A stretch of DNA of 64,000 bases, taken from contig OX463781.1 in assembly GCA_949825025.1 (NCBI GenBank), positions 29,645,192-29,709,191 on the forward strand. The letters are read 5' to 3'. This document shows positions 26,041 through 38,430 of the stretch, one piece after another (position 1 is the first letter of the stretch; each line of letters starts with the position of its first letter). The position numbers were made by a program, and so were the translations under genes. Source of the stretch: Siphlonurus alternatus (taxonomy: Eukaryota > Arthropoda > Insecta > Ephemeroptera > Siphlonuridae). The notes under the pieces were generated by a model. That model did not search any database. It was not told the DNA's origin and saw nothing but the letters and a program-made list of their open reading frames with translations.

Positions 26041-28985
26041 TGGTGATATTGTAAGTGAGAAAACCACAAAAGTAGAGAAAATGTCTCACGGAAATTGAAG
26101 GGAAGGAAGAAGTGAAATATCCCCCAAGGATGAGAAGAGAGGGATGAAAGCTGGCGATGTCACACGTGGCAATACCCTGGAATATTAAGTTGTGTTTAAT
26201 TTACTCGTTATTAAATTTCATACATTAAAATGAAGTATAAGAAACTATTTTTATAATACTACGTTCTAATGATAATTTATATTTTTTACGCGACTTGCAT
26301 TCTGAGGCGACGTTATATTTAATATGTATCACAGTTTGATGTCTCTGTGATTCATTTTTTTCTAATTCCTTTATTATAAAAATAATGCATTATCATGACC
26401 TTCAATTTTAATAACAATAAAAAAAAGACACGTTCAATTTAATTATCATTATTCTTTTCTTGTTTAAAATTAAATATAAAATTAATACTATTGTTAGCAG
26501 AGAAAAAAACATGGAATTAATTTTAATATCTGCGTTTGTTAGATAATAATATATAACGTTCATATTAGGTGTATGCAATTAATGTTAAGATTAAAATTAT
26601 TGAGTTTAGAAGCGAGTTTTATTGTTGTTAATAAAAGAGAAGTTTTTTTATTAACTTTAGTCTTTGATTGTAAAGTGGCTTAGTCATCGTATTCAATAAC
26701 AGCCAACGTCAAACGTCTGTGAGGAATAAGGGGGGAGGAATGTCCATATTAGAACTAGAACTAAACATTAGAATCTTCAGCCAAGTATTTTGTGTGCTAA
26801 AATTTTCACAAATAAAATGTAAATTCCATTTTTTATTTACAATGGTGAATTAGACAAAATTAAATAATTAATTAAAATGAAAATTTTCAAGATAGCATAA
26901 TTATGTAGCATGTAAAATCTGTTAATTAAAAAGAAAATAATATTATATATCATAAATATTATATTACGAAATAGTATAAAACTAGAGAAATCAAATTACA
27001 AAAAAAAATCATAACTTAAAATTTTAAAATTGCTGATAATTAATAAGTTAACATGATGATTTTCGAAAAAGATAATTAGAAAATAACATGCGTATCCAAA
27101 ACCAATCGACATGCCATGCACACACACACACACACACACACTAATTCTACAAATGAAGTTTTCTATACTGTTTTATTTACTGCTGTTGGTCAGAATTCAT
27201 TATTTTTTGAAATTTTTTAATTTTTTCTTTTATAATTCACCCTAAAATTTTATGCATAATATTTAAAATAACTTTTGAGTTCTGAATGAAATTCTTTAAA
27301 AATTTAATAAAATATGATAAAACAAGAAATTTTGTCGAAAATAATTTCTCTCACGAAGAGGGTGAAACCATAAAACATTATAAACTTTAAGATTATTTTA
27401 TTCACATAAAATATATACACACAGTATATTATTTTCTCAAGCTAAAATAGTAAGTAACTTCAACCTGAAGCTTTTTGTCTTTGAAAGTTTGGCAAGCTTG
27501 CTACTAGTAGAGTGCGACAAACATATAACAAGTTAAATTAATGACTTTTGCTGCCACGTAAGTTCGGTAAACAATGAGTAACGCATTAGAGGTTAACCCC
27601 AGTGGCATGTGGGACAAACAGCTGTTGTGTCCGGGGGTCACGTGACCTCGTGTGTTGCTCACAAACTACACAGGAAAAAGTTATAGCGAATTTTAACAGT
27701 CTCTACGTTATATTTTATTATTACATTTATTGATAAAAGGTAAAATTTCTCAGTGATGAATTATCTTATTGGTAACTACTACCCTCTGTCATCTTGAAAT
27801 TAACAAGAATCTGAGGCATTCATAAATCACTTTAAACTTTATCTTAAATTTTTTCCCTGAGTTAAAACAGTTTTAAATGCGTTGCTAAAAATTTGGGGTA
27901 ACTCGTTACTATTTTATGCCTTGTTTAATACCAATTTAGCTCACATTTTTGGTACCACGTTTAGACCATGGTTTAGTATATAGTACTCAATTTAGCTTGT
28001 GATAAAAATATAGGGTAAAGTGGGGTTAAATTGTTTTGTAAATACCCCTATAATACATTTTTATTTAATAAGAAACCATAAATAAATAAAAACAAAAATA
28101 ACTTCTTTATTTATAAAAGAAAATGAAAACACTACTTTTTTGAAGAGAAAATAATTATGTTCTTAAAGATTATTCAAGATTTGTGCTCTTATATAATTTT
28201 TTTTTAGTTGAAAAAGAAACAAACTATACTTTTGAATTCCCCCGATGTTGTTGAAACAAGTCAAGTACTTTTGCCATCATTACATGCCAGATATGCTAAA
28301 CTTGCACACTACATACATTTTTTTTAACTCTCCTTTAAGAGAGGAATATCTTTTATGGTCTTTGCAAACTTATATAGGGTATTTAAATAAGGGTTAGCAC
28401 TCTTTGATGCTTCAAAAAGAATTTTAAATTAATAAACAACGTAAAACATGTTGTATATCTGGTTTATGCATAACTGTTGAGTTAAAAGATTACATATCTC
28501 ATCTCATAGATATAATGGTAAATTGAGAGGAAGTTGTTCCATAAGTTTAATGTTAATGAAAAAAAGGTTAATCATGGAATACCTCAATCAGCTGATGTTA
28601 ATCCCTCCGGAATTTTGTGCATGGGTGTGAATATACGTGTGTAACACAGACTCAATTTAATCGAGTTTCCAAGAATGATAAGTCTAAATGGTAGACGCAT
28701 GCCATACCATGTTATTATATTTCTACAGTGTCGTTGTTTGTAGCGCTTTAATTAGCACTCAGGTAAAACAAGACCTCGTCTAGACCAACTGAACTTTTGA
28801 TGTAATTGAGACACTAATCGAGAATAATTATTTCTCATAAAGTAAGTGGAAATTCTCTGTGACAAGTTTAATTAAATTTGAGGTAAGTAAATTTAGTTTT
28901 AATGTCAGAATATTAATTAGTTTTATTATAGCTCTAAAGTGAAATTAATCATATTAATTTTAAAAAAATAATTGTTTGTATATTA
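26041..28985. other. AT-rich intergenic stretch
   Basis: No gene recognised. It contains a (CA)n tract of about 11 units at 27,120-27,141 and moderately GC-richer patches at 26,090-26,180 and 27,590-27,660. Confidence 0.5.
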
Positions 28986-29015
28986 ATGATTTATATTAAG
29001 ATATTTCTTTTTTAT

Positions 29016-29459
29016 TATCAATCGGAACTATTGAATCGATGTTTTGTTTTGCAAAAGAGAGCACTTAGAACGATTTTAAGAATACCAAAAGGACAGTCGT
29101 GTGTTTCACATTTTAAGGCTAATAAAATGTTAACTGTCCCTTGCATTTATATTTTAAATTGTGCCTCATTCAAAAAAAATCATCCAAATTTTTATGTTCA
29201 GAATGATGGCTATCATGACTATAATACTAGGAATAAATCGAATGTAGTTACTGAAAGACATAACACACAATTTTTCAAAAACTGTGCAATGTATCAAACA
29301 GCAAAATTTTATGAATTTTTACCAGCATGTTTGAAAGAAATAAAAACCAGTAAACTTTTTCGCACAAAATTAAAGAATGTATTGATTAATAAAGAGTTTT
29401 ACTCTATTAAAGCTTTTGAGAGTAATAAAATGTCTGAAAAAGTATTATCAGGATTATAA
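29016..29459 (+). pseudogene. Non-LTR retrotransposon ORF2, C-terminal fragment
   Basis: The frame ends at TAA 29,457-29,459 and reads as the segment C-terminal to the reverse transcriptase of Jockey/CR1/L2-type LINE ORF2 proteins. Seen: QKRALRTILRIP near the start, a Cys-containing CVSHFKANKMLTVPCIYIL block, the YNTRNK motif in the middle, a FYEFLPACLKEI block, then a Phe-x-x-x-LKN helix and FYSIKAF near the end. Full ORF2 proteins are around 900-1,000 residues, so only about the last 145 remain and the copy is strongly 5'-truncated. An ATG at 28,986 lies upstream, but the first ten or so codons do not look like LINE sequence. The exact clade cannot be settled by eye. No frameshift is seen in the remaining part. 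Confidence 0.85.
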
Positions 29460-29582
29460 AATAAACAAAATTATAAATTTACATATACATTGTATTGACT
29501 GATATATATATATATATGTATATGTGTATGTATATGTATGTATATATATGTATATGTATGTATATATATGTGTATATGTATG

Positions 29583-29631
<49 letters not shown>

Positions 29632-29874
29632 ATATATATGTATGTATATGTATATATATATGTATGTATATATGTTCCACATAAACTAAAATTTATCAGT
29701 ATTAATGGTGACTTTGGCTTGTATTTTGTTTTTATTATTATTGTCAGTGATTGTGTTTGATAGTGTTAAATAACTTATGTAAATGTATTTAAGTTTGATG
29801 TTTTTATGATGTATTTTGTCCAATTTTGACTTGAACATATGTTTGTCTTGTACAACCAAAAAGAAGTTCCAAAA

Positions 29875-29905
<31 letters not shown>

Positions 29906-29909
29906 AAAT
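29460..29909 (+). mobile_element. LINE 3' UTR with TA/TG microsatellite and (AAAT)n tail
   Basis: Following the ORF2 stop is about 410 bp of untranslated sequence, interrupted at 29,502-29,673 by an imperfect (TA)n/(TATG)n/(TG)n tract. The element ends with GTTCCAAAATAAAAA and an (AAAT)n tail of about 9-10 units (29,872-29,909), the usual 3' end of a non-LTR element. Open frames in the Tyr/Ile/Met/Val-rich tract on both strands are artefacts. No clear target-site duplication was found. Confidence 0.8.
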
Positions 29910-31685
29910 TTACATAAATTTGCTAAAAATATGTTATATAAAATAATAAAATCCATTAATTTCTATTTATAAAATATTAAAAATAAAACAGAATGTAATT
30001 TGAGATAATAATATATATATACATTGAATAACAATCGTACAAATAAAATGAAAATCTTTATTTTCTTTAGAAAATTGAAATTGAACAAATACGTAAGCGC
30101 CGTAAAGTTATGCAACCAGATGCTCTGACGTGTTCACCCAGTTGTATACCTTACAGGCTGTCATCATGCTGTACAATAACACACAAAGATTTATTTATGA
30201 TTTATGATAAAACATTTCTAGGAATTATCAGTAGAATGACGTCACAATCGATGTCGGAATAGTCGACCTCGTTACCCCCAGACAGATATATACTTGAACC
30301 TACCAGCAAGCAGCCACACAACTCTTTATATACCTGCCACTCATATTACATGAGGCATGTCAAGAAATTTTTGTATAAAAGTTGTAAGATCTTTTGAAAG
30401 TATATATAAAGCTTAGCAAAAAGACGTTGCATTAAAATCCGTAATAATGTGTACTTTATAATAAAATTCAACTTGAGAATATATTATACATCATGCATGC
30501 AATTATAGAGCTGTCAACTACAAAGATTAAAAAAATGGATTTTAAATGTAAATATCTTTATTTAACCTACTTTTCTAGCTTCTTGACTACTTCATTCATA
30601 ATTTAAATGCATTGAAAAATTATATAATATAGAAGTTTTACATGATAAATAGTATTTTATATGCAGTAATAAAAGAAAAAAAAAAATTTCAAAGTGGTTT
30701 ATTTTCTTAGCTTTTTAGCTCTGCACGTTGTTTATGAATGATTTATATTTTTTTATTTTAAATGTTGATTTTAAGAGTGCAATGAAGAAGTTAATAAGTT
30801 ACTTAAAATTCGAACGATTGTGCAGAAGTATAATAAAACTCTGCAATGCAAGACAAAAATTATACGGAAAATGCATGGAGAAAACTTTGTCATTTTTTTA
30901 TTTCTAACTTTTTGACGTAGTAATAAAAGCAACGTTTAACTTTTACGAATAAAAGGTTATTTAAATATATTCATAAAAACAAATTAAAAGTGATGTGAAA
31001 ATTCATGGAATTAAAATCTGCATAATTTGAAGTAACTTCGTGATTTTGTTTCTTAAGAAATGCATTTGAACTTGTTACATTATGTGGTTAATGTTGACTG
31101 TTGACAATAGTGGTATAGCAAAAATACGAAAGTAAAAAACTTGCAAGTAATATATTTTTATTCCTTGATTGAACTTACTCTAGTGTTACTTTATGATTTT
31201 GGAGCAATCATAGAAATGCTTTTTACGTGGTTTTAAAACAAATAATAATAAAAAATATTTTATTAGCGCTTTTAAACCATGTGATATACGGTCTGCATGT
31301 AATTAAAATATACCACCATATAGGTTTAGTGAGTGCTTAATTCAATCTAAGGATTTGTTATCTCAGTGGGGCTAAGATTCATAAAAATAATAAAATAATA
31401 AAAAATGTAAACTAACTTTTTCAATATGAATAAAAAATTTGTAAGACATTTGATGGAGAGCTGAACCTAAATATGCGTACTACCGCAAAGTTTATCTTTC
31501 TTTTTTTAAAAAATGACAAATTCTCTAAATGGAGTGAAATTCCAATGGCATATTTTTTTTTTCAAGATGATCAATTTTCTATATATAGAATTCCACAAAT
31601 CCATAAGTTAATTTCATTTTTATCCAAGTGTTATTTGGCATCAGTGTCATCATCATCAACAAGAGTAAAGATTGTGAATGACGTC
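29910..31685. other. AT-rich intergenic stretch
   Basis: Nothing recognised. Slightly GC-richer text at 30,100-30,330 has no coding frame. Confidence 0.5.
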
Positions 31686-31905
31686 ATTTGGCTGGGGGCG
31701 TGACGGAAGAAGGAAGTCATTTTGGTGCGAGATGACATCGCTGATACTTGTCGGCCCGGGGCGACGGCTAGCTCAGCACGGTGGTGGTGACTTTACTACG
31801 CCACTTGGAGCAGCAGCCTAATGCACGCAGACCAAGTAATCAGGCCCAGGGGCAGACACTGTCAGCTACAATGTGGGCTCTATCTTGAAGACTTCGAACC
31901 AAGAT
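31686..31905. promoter_or_regulatory. GC-elevated pocket
   Basis: A GC-rich island in AT-rich DNA, with GCCCGGGGCGACGGCTAGC near 31,753, GGGGGCGTGACGG near 31,694 and GCAGCAGCC. It lacks a convincing open frame on either strand. A cis-regulatory element or non-coding exon is the most economical reading, unproven. Confidence 0.3.
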
Positions 31906-34460
31906 TTTCTGACTCAGCAAAGACAAAAACAGTCCGTTACCACTTATAAGATAGATTTACATGGGAGCTCCTTTTCTGAGCGACTTGGTACAAAATTTGC
32001 GCATTTGCTGTAAAAGTCTATGGCAGTCATCTTTGTTGACGTCATTATGCAACGTTGAAAAATCTCACATGGCTCATAAAGTTTCTCACAACGGTAGTAC
32101 AATCAAATCATGTCGCTTACTGCCCAGGTAACACCACCTTTTATTATAGGTTTTATCGTATACAGCTTGCTGCAATTTTGTTTAAGATTAACGCTGAGAA
32201 AAAAAAATCTTATAAGAAAATGAAATATAAAGTGGACATGAAATCTTAAGTGATTTTTCGTACCAAAGACGAAACTCATTAGCAAAACAAGCCTGTAACA
32301 CGCGCGTCTTTTATTATAAGAGCAAATTTTTAAAAAATCTTCCCTTATATTGCCTGAAACCTTAAACCGAATGCTCACAAAAGAACATGACAAAACAGAA
32401 CTTTCAACCGGCAATCATTCAAGCAAAGCATACAATAGACTAGTATATAAAATTGTGACGCAGTGACATATGTTTTTGGAAGCATTGCCAATTTTTTAAA
32501 AGTATTTTATTGTTATTTGGTATTATTGAAATAAATAATAGAGAGGTCATGTCATGAACTTATTTTATTATTTTATATTAAGACAATTTTACATAATCTT
32601 AATTTATTAACCTATTTCGTTTATTTCTAAAATTTAATTTAAATATAAAAAAAATCTGATATTATCTTACATATAGTAAAGTTAACAAAAGAAAAATTAC
32701 ATTTCTTCAATTGACTGGTATAAACAGTAGCAGTGAAGTCCCATTACTTTTTATTAGACAAGCAGTGGATGTGCGGCTTGGGAAGATGTGACCTACTTTT
32801 GCTGATCTCATCAGATACGGTTGGGATTGAAACGTCGCTGCTACTGCAGGCCAAGTTGTTAGTATGCAAGCCTGCAACCTTGCTCCTCGAGATATAAAAA
32901 AAGAAGGAAATTATTATCGAAAATCTGAGAGAACTTTGGATTAAAATACTATGTATATGTTCAAAGAATATAATTTTTTTTACATTTAAGGGATGTTTAC
33001 GTATATATATAAGGGTAGGAAGGGAAAATTAAATATTATACAACGTAGTTCTCGCATTTAATAGAATTTAATCTAACATAATATTTGATTTTATCGTTTA
33101 ATAATATGCTGATATCAACACAATTTTATCTTCCGGTGTTAGAGAATTCAATATTATATTCAAATTTAAAAGCATCACATCATTTAATTTTTTTTAGTAC
33201 TGTACGTAGATACTAAAAATTTTCTGAGTAAATATAATTATAAAGACCTTTTTATGATAGTTTTATAATTATGAAGCTGAATATCAATGGAGAAATTTGA
33301 TAAACAAACATTATTATGAAATTTTTTTTGCCCAATATTTCTTTTAAATTTTATAATATACATTTTTTATGTATTGATTTATTTGAATTTTTTTTATCAG
33401 TTTGAATGACAAGAATAATGTGACTGCTATATTATGATAATGCATAAACTCAGTATCTTCAATTAACATTATAGACATCAAATAATATATTGCATGTGTT
33501 CCAAGAGCGTTCAATTAAAACCCCACACTTACAGACGAACGTGTTTGGGGACTTTTGCAGACTTCCAGAACGCACCACGTTATTCTGAGGTCCTGAGGGA
33601 GCAATCCGGATGCACTCACTGCATCTCTCGCAGCCATCCAATCTCACACCACGCTCCAATGTTGACAATCTTCGATTTCTTCCCTTCCTCACACATTCTC
33701 TCATATCATACTGACCAATCGTCTCGTACATTCCATTTACCTTTTCACTTTTTTTTACACGTATGTTGAAGTACAAAGTATAATCTAAAAAAAAAAAAAA
33801 AGAAGATAGAAAGGGGGAAGGAAAAAAAATTCAATGATCATTTTCATTCATGGTTCTCTTCTGCATATAAAACCATATAAGTCCAATGCTGAGCTTGTTT
33901 GCCTGACGAAGAGAGGAGAATCCAATTTGTTTCCAAGATCTTGCTTGGGATGAAAAAGCACCACATATAGTCCTCATCGTATAATGTAATCCTCGTGGGG
34001 GGGTTGTGATGTTCTGTATATATAAACCGTGGTGGTACCAACAAGGGTAGTATAGCTATTGCTATAGCAGGGATGTTGTTACTATAGCAGCGTCCCTCTG
34101 ATGCCAATGTAGACCCCTGTGACAAATGTTAATACCGTTTACAGATAAGGGTTAAACCTTTTACTACTGTCCTGTCTCTTTCTTGATATCTAAAGCAAAC
34201 ACACACAAAACAAGAGCCAACAAATCTAGATGTTCTTTTATTTTCTCTTTTTTTAATCCTATTTAATCGGAATAAGGAAATCTATAATTAAAACTTTATT
34301 ATAACAAATGGATATAGCTATATAACTTTAGAGATTTTATATTTAATTAATTTACTTCTTTAATCGAGCTGTCATTGAAATGTTTAATATTTATTAAACT
34401 TGATCACACAAAACATGCTCAGTTGTTAGAGAGTAAATTTAAGCGTTTATTTAAATACTA
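31906..34460. other. AT-rich intergenic stretch
   Basis: No gene recognised. Around 33,510-33,730 a GC-richer patch carries overlapping frames on both strands (plus 33,494-33,769, minus 33,459-33,776) with no recognisable domain. Around 33,850-34,130 another patch has repeated CTATAGCA words near 34,050-34,085. Confidence 0.5.
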
Positions 34461-34546
34461 AAGTTTAACTGCACGATGCTATGTATGGATAACTCTTATG
34501 TGTAAGTTTAACTGCACGATGCTATATATGGATAACTCTTATGTGT
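34461..34546. repeat. 43-bp tandem duplication
   Basis: Two adjacent, nearly identical 43-bp copies (34,461-34,503 and 34,504-34,546) starting AAGTTTAACTGCACGATGCT and ending CTCTTATGTGT, with a single difference (ATGTATGG against ATATATGG). This is a recent local duplication. Confidence 0.95.
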
Positions 34547-37361
34547 AATACAAAATTCTATATGTAAATAAAGCAAGGCAACACAGAAAGTGCTTCAATG
34601 AGATTTCTAAATTGAATTTTATAAAACTCTTAAACTGGGATGAAGAGCCAACTATATTTACTCTTGGCTTTACATGTTACGTACGTTTTTTAAATTACGT
34701 ACATAATAAAAAAAAATCCTACCCACAAACTAACACTGCTTTGTGTTCGTAAAATGTTTTATGCTCCCAAAAATATTGTTTAAAAAAAATATGAACTTAA
34801 CAAAAAAACATATTAAAAAAGTTTTGTTGAAGATAATTATAATCTCAGTAAAATCATGTTATATTAAACATTTTTTTATGAACTTTTAGATCTGTTCATA
34901 AGTCTTGAACTGTAAATAGCTTTTCTGCACATGATTCCTTATGACATAATGTCGATCAAATGCAGAAAGTTTGCACTCAGTCAGGGTTTACAAAAAGATC
35001 TATTATCATGTTAATTTTGAATTATTTGCACATAAAACATTGTTACTTGGCTATATACTGCAGTAACTGCACTAAATCTTCCTCAATGTTGAAAATAGAA
35101 AGAAGAAACAAGACAAAGAGCCACAGGATCCGAAAGTCTGTATAACAACAGGCTCGTATTATGTAGTTAATATAAATGTTAACGACTTCCGATTAATGTC
35201 CGTTACGCATGCGCAAATGAATAAAAAGGAGGGGTAGGAAGAGAATTGTTGTTAATTTGCCTGGTGGTAGGCTGCAAAGTGTGTTGTGCAAATTAACTGA
35301 GAGCCGACCTCTATATAATACATGCCTAGTATTATTCAAACGATACTCATTTGCATTCACAGCTTTTAGTATAACGCCTAAGGGCAAACTATACCATATA
35401 TATATAATATATATATAGAGAGAGTGACTTTTCAAAGCTCTATAAATGTATGTGTTACTTCTCCCTTGTCTATAATTGTTCTCAATTAATCGATATTTAA
35501 ACCTCTAATGGCTTAGTTAGTATACCACAATTCAAAGTAATACAAAACCCACAGAACTATCCTTTTAACATGAAATAGCTAATTAGATTGTTTGTATTAA
35601 TTAAAAACAGTAATAAACTTTATACACAATGTTTTATTTGATTTATAAGTGCATATATTTATATATAAATTTATTAATATTAATGTTATGCATTAAAAAG
35701 TAAAGCATATTTATAAAATATAATTGTTCATAAAATATAATTGTATAATATAATACACAAATAAAAGTATCAATAAATAAAAGGATTATTATTATTATTG
35801 TACAATATGTAAGTTTTAATTGGATTTTTATAAAAAGAAATAAATAAAAAATATTAATTTTAATTTTACTACTAAATTAATAGTAAATAATAATACATCA
35901 TAATGTATAATTATGATAATATTTTAACTATGTATTCAAAATTTTTGCAAACACAACTCATTCCAATAAAATAATTTATGTTTCTCATGTATCACATGTT
36001 AAATAATGTTAATTGATGAGAGCCGCAAAGGGAGGCTTTCATGCTTGCTTGGTCTCATAATTTTAGCTAATTTACCCACACGTTTACCAGTGTCAAATCA
36101 CAAAAAGATATATCCAATTATTCACGGATAATTATGTGACATACAGTCTCTCTTTACACGTTAGTATTTACTATTTATTACAGTACACTTTGGGTCTGCG
36201 AGAACGTTACCGTGGTGCTCTATATTTGTATGTCCTGTTTCAAAGTCCATGCATTGGAGTCTATGATTATATAAAGTATATTTACCCCCCCCCCCCAATA
36301 ATTTTTTTAAGAAGTAACGTTATGAATATCTCAAAGTGTTATATTTTAGTTTAGTGCTTACAGTAGCTATGAATACAAATATAATATACAATATGAGCCT
36401 AGCTATAATATAAAGAAGTATGTTATGTATATTAAGATGTAAAAAAATACTGACTCTATTATAATAAGAAATAATGGCCTACCAACAGAAAACCGTCTTG
36501 TGGGATTATCTGAATCTTTACTTATGGTTTCTATGACACCGACTTAAAACAAAATTTTACATTCTTTAGCATATATATCTGAAAACATGAATGTTGTAAA
36601 TTTTATTTCTTAAAGACTTACGACTAGACATTATAAATAATATAAGAAATACATTAGAAATAAATATTTTCTGACACATTTTAACAGAGGCTAACTTTTA
36701 TATATATATATATATATATATATAATTATATATATATAATATATTATATAAGATTGTTAAAATAATAACAATTTTAAGAACATGCACGATAAACTCTGTC
36801 AAAATTAAATAGTTTTCTGTTTTAAAATAAATTATTTTTTGCTCTATATTAAAGATTGACGTGTTAATGACTAAGAGTATCAGCTCCCTGGAAATCCATG
36901 TAACTGCTGAAGCGATTTTGATATAATGGAGTAGATCGTTCGATCCATCCTCGTCAAGTCAGGGAATTGTCAGCCGCCACGCACACGATGTTTAGCCTCC
37001 TGGGATGTTTGCTATTAGAATAGCCGAGTTTACATATCTTGTCTCCTTGGGAGCAATACAACCAATCAATGAATTTTTCTTCTTCTTCTTGATTTGTTTT
37101 TGAGAATAGGTCTTAATTATATGACCATGCATCCATGTACTAACCAATCAATGACCAGGGTTTCTAGTTTTTCTCAATATATGACATCATATGAATTATT
37201 ATAAAGACAGGTAAAATCTGGTGGATTTTACCTGCATGAGTAATTTTAAAACTGGCATAATTTTGATATCAGAGCTTTGCTACTGGCTTAAGTACACGTG
37301 TACTTGAGTCATACTGAGTTTGTCAAGGAGGTTTTCAATGCCATCTCTTGGTGCTCTATGA

Positions 37362-37366
<5 letters not shown>
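34547..37366. other. AT-rich intergenic stretch
   Basis: No gene recognised. Features seen are a C run at 36,287-36,296, a (TA)n cluster at 36,700-36,740, and moderately GC-rich text at 35,200-35,400 and 36,880-37,060. Confidence 0.5.

Positions 37367-37417
<51 letters not shown>
37367..37417. repeat. (AT)n microsatellite
   Basis: About 25 AT dinucleotides, immediately followed by the element at 37,418. Confidence 0.95.
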
Positions 37418-37418
<1 letters not shown>

Positions 37419-37583
37419 CTGGAAGTAGCCGGAAGTGCGAGATTTCTGTTCAGTTTTCAACCTGCAACTTTCCAGAGAGATTTATAATTTTATATTAGAG
37501 ATTCTAACCTATATCTGCAAAATTCCCAGAATTTTCAGATTCATAGTTCAGCCAAAGTCCTTCCACTTCCAGCTGCTTCCACT
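37418..37583. mobile_element. Short MITE-like element with GGAAG-rich inverted ends
   Basis: The left end ACTGGAAGTAGCCGGAAGTG is matched by the complement of the right end, AGTGGAAGCAGCTGGAAGTG, 17 of 20 positions. The pair is about 166 bp end to end, and the left copy abuts a (TA)n tract, a common insertion site for TA-targeting elements. It includes CCGGAAGT, an ETS-type word. A similar terminus, ACCGGAAGGAGCCGGAAGT, occurs at about 19,095. No coding capacity. Confidence 0.5.
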
Positions 37584-38210
37584 GGTAATCTTTCATTTTT
37601 TTTTTACTTATAATTATATATATACATAACATATGATAATAAATCAAATTACAGCTTTAGTTTGTGCGTATGTAAAAACAGAGGATATAGCAGAAACGAA
37701 AAACAAACAAAAGAATAAAATAAAACTAATTATATTAATTAAAATCCTTCATTTTTTTTATTTCTACTTTGACAATGGAATGTACTATATTATACCAACA
37801 GTAACAAGTCCTTTGAGGCAGAAGTTCCTATGTTCTGTCATATTTGTTTTTGTGCTATACACTGCATTTACATTTAAAAAAAATAATACAAGATTTTGTA
37901 TGTAAACTCTAATTAGTGAAGCTTTTACTTTATTAATATATTCCCTTGATTTAATATTCATATTTACACTATAATCAATAAAATCAATAACACTGTATAA
38001 TTATATATTTTCAGAGCCTTCTATTTAAAAACAAAGGAAAAACAATGTTAAAAGATGACAAGAACAAATGATTTTATATTTATTATATCATTATCCTTGA
38101 AACCTTTCACTTGTAAGCTGGTATTTAGCACTACAGATATATTTTTTTATGTTATCTCACCTTCTTTAGTTTTGCATTCTGGCAAGTAAAGTTGAAGAGA
38201 GGGGGTTAAA
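37584..38210. other. AT-rich intergenic stretch
   Basis: A plus frame (37,633-37,905) is dominated by Lys, Ile, Asn and Phe and looks like chance. Nothing else is seen. Confidence 0.5.
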
Positions 38211-38430
38211 ACCTCACAGCAAAATCTTTACCCCTTGGGTGTTGGGGCTGCGATGTCACAGGATCCTGGCTGCACATCAGTCGTGCGCTTTATTGGCCCA
38301 CAGAAAGTCGCAGAGCTTTACGCGAGGCCCTTTGGGAGAAGCGGCGGCTAGCAACGAGCACTCGAAACATGGTTGCTTTTACACGCCTTCTTTATAGCAT
38401 CAGTTCAGCAGCCAGACACTTACTGCACGC
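38211..38430. promoter_or_regulatory. GC-elevated pocket
   Basis: GC-rich relative to its flanks, with GCGAGGCCCTTTGGGAGAAG near 38,321 and GCGGCGGCTAGC near 38,341. No supported coding frame on either strand. Regulatory or non-coding exon role is inference. Confidence 0.3.

Noticed and set aside
29471..29760. Tyr/Ile/Met/Val-rich frames on both strands
   Set aside because: Translations of the TA/TG microsatellite in the LINE 3' UTR.
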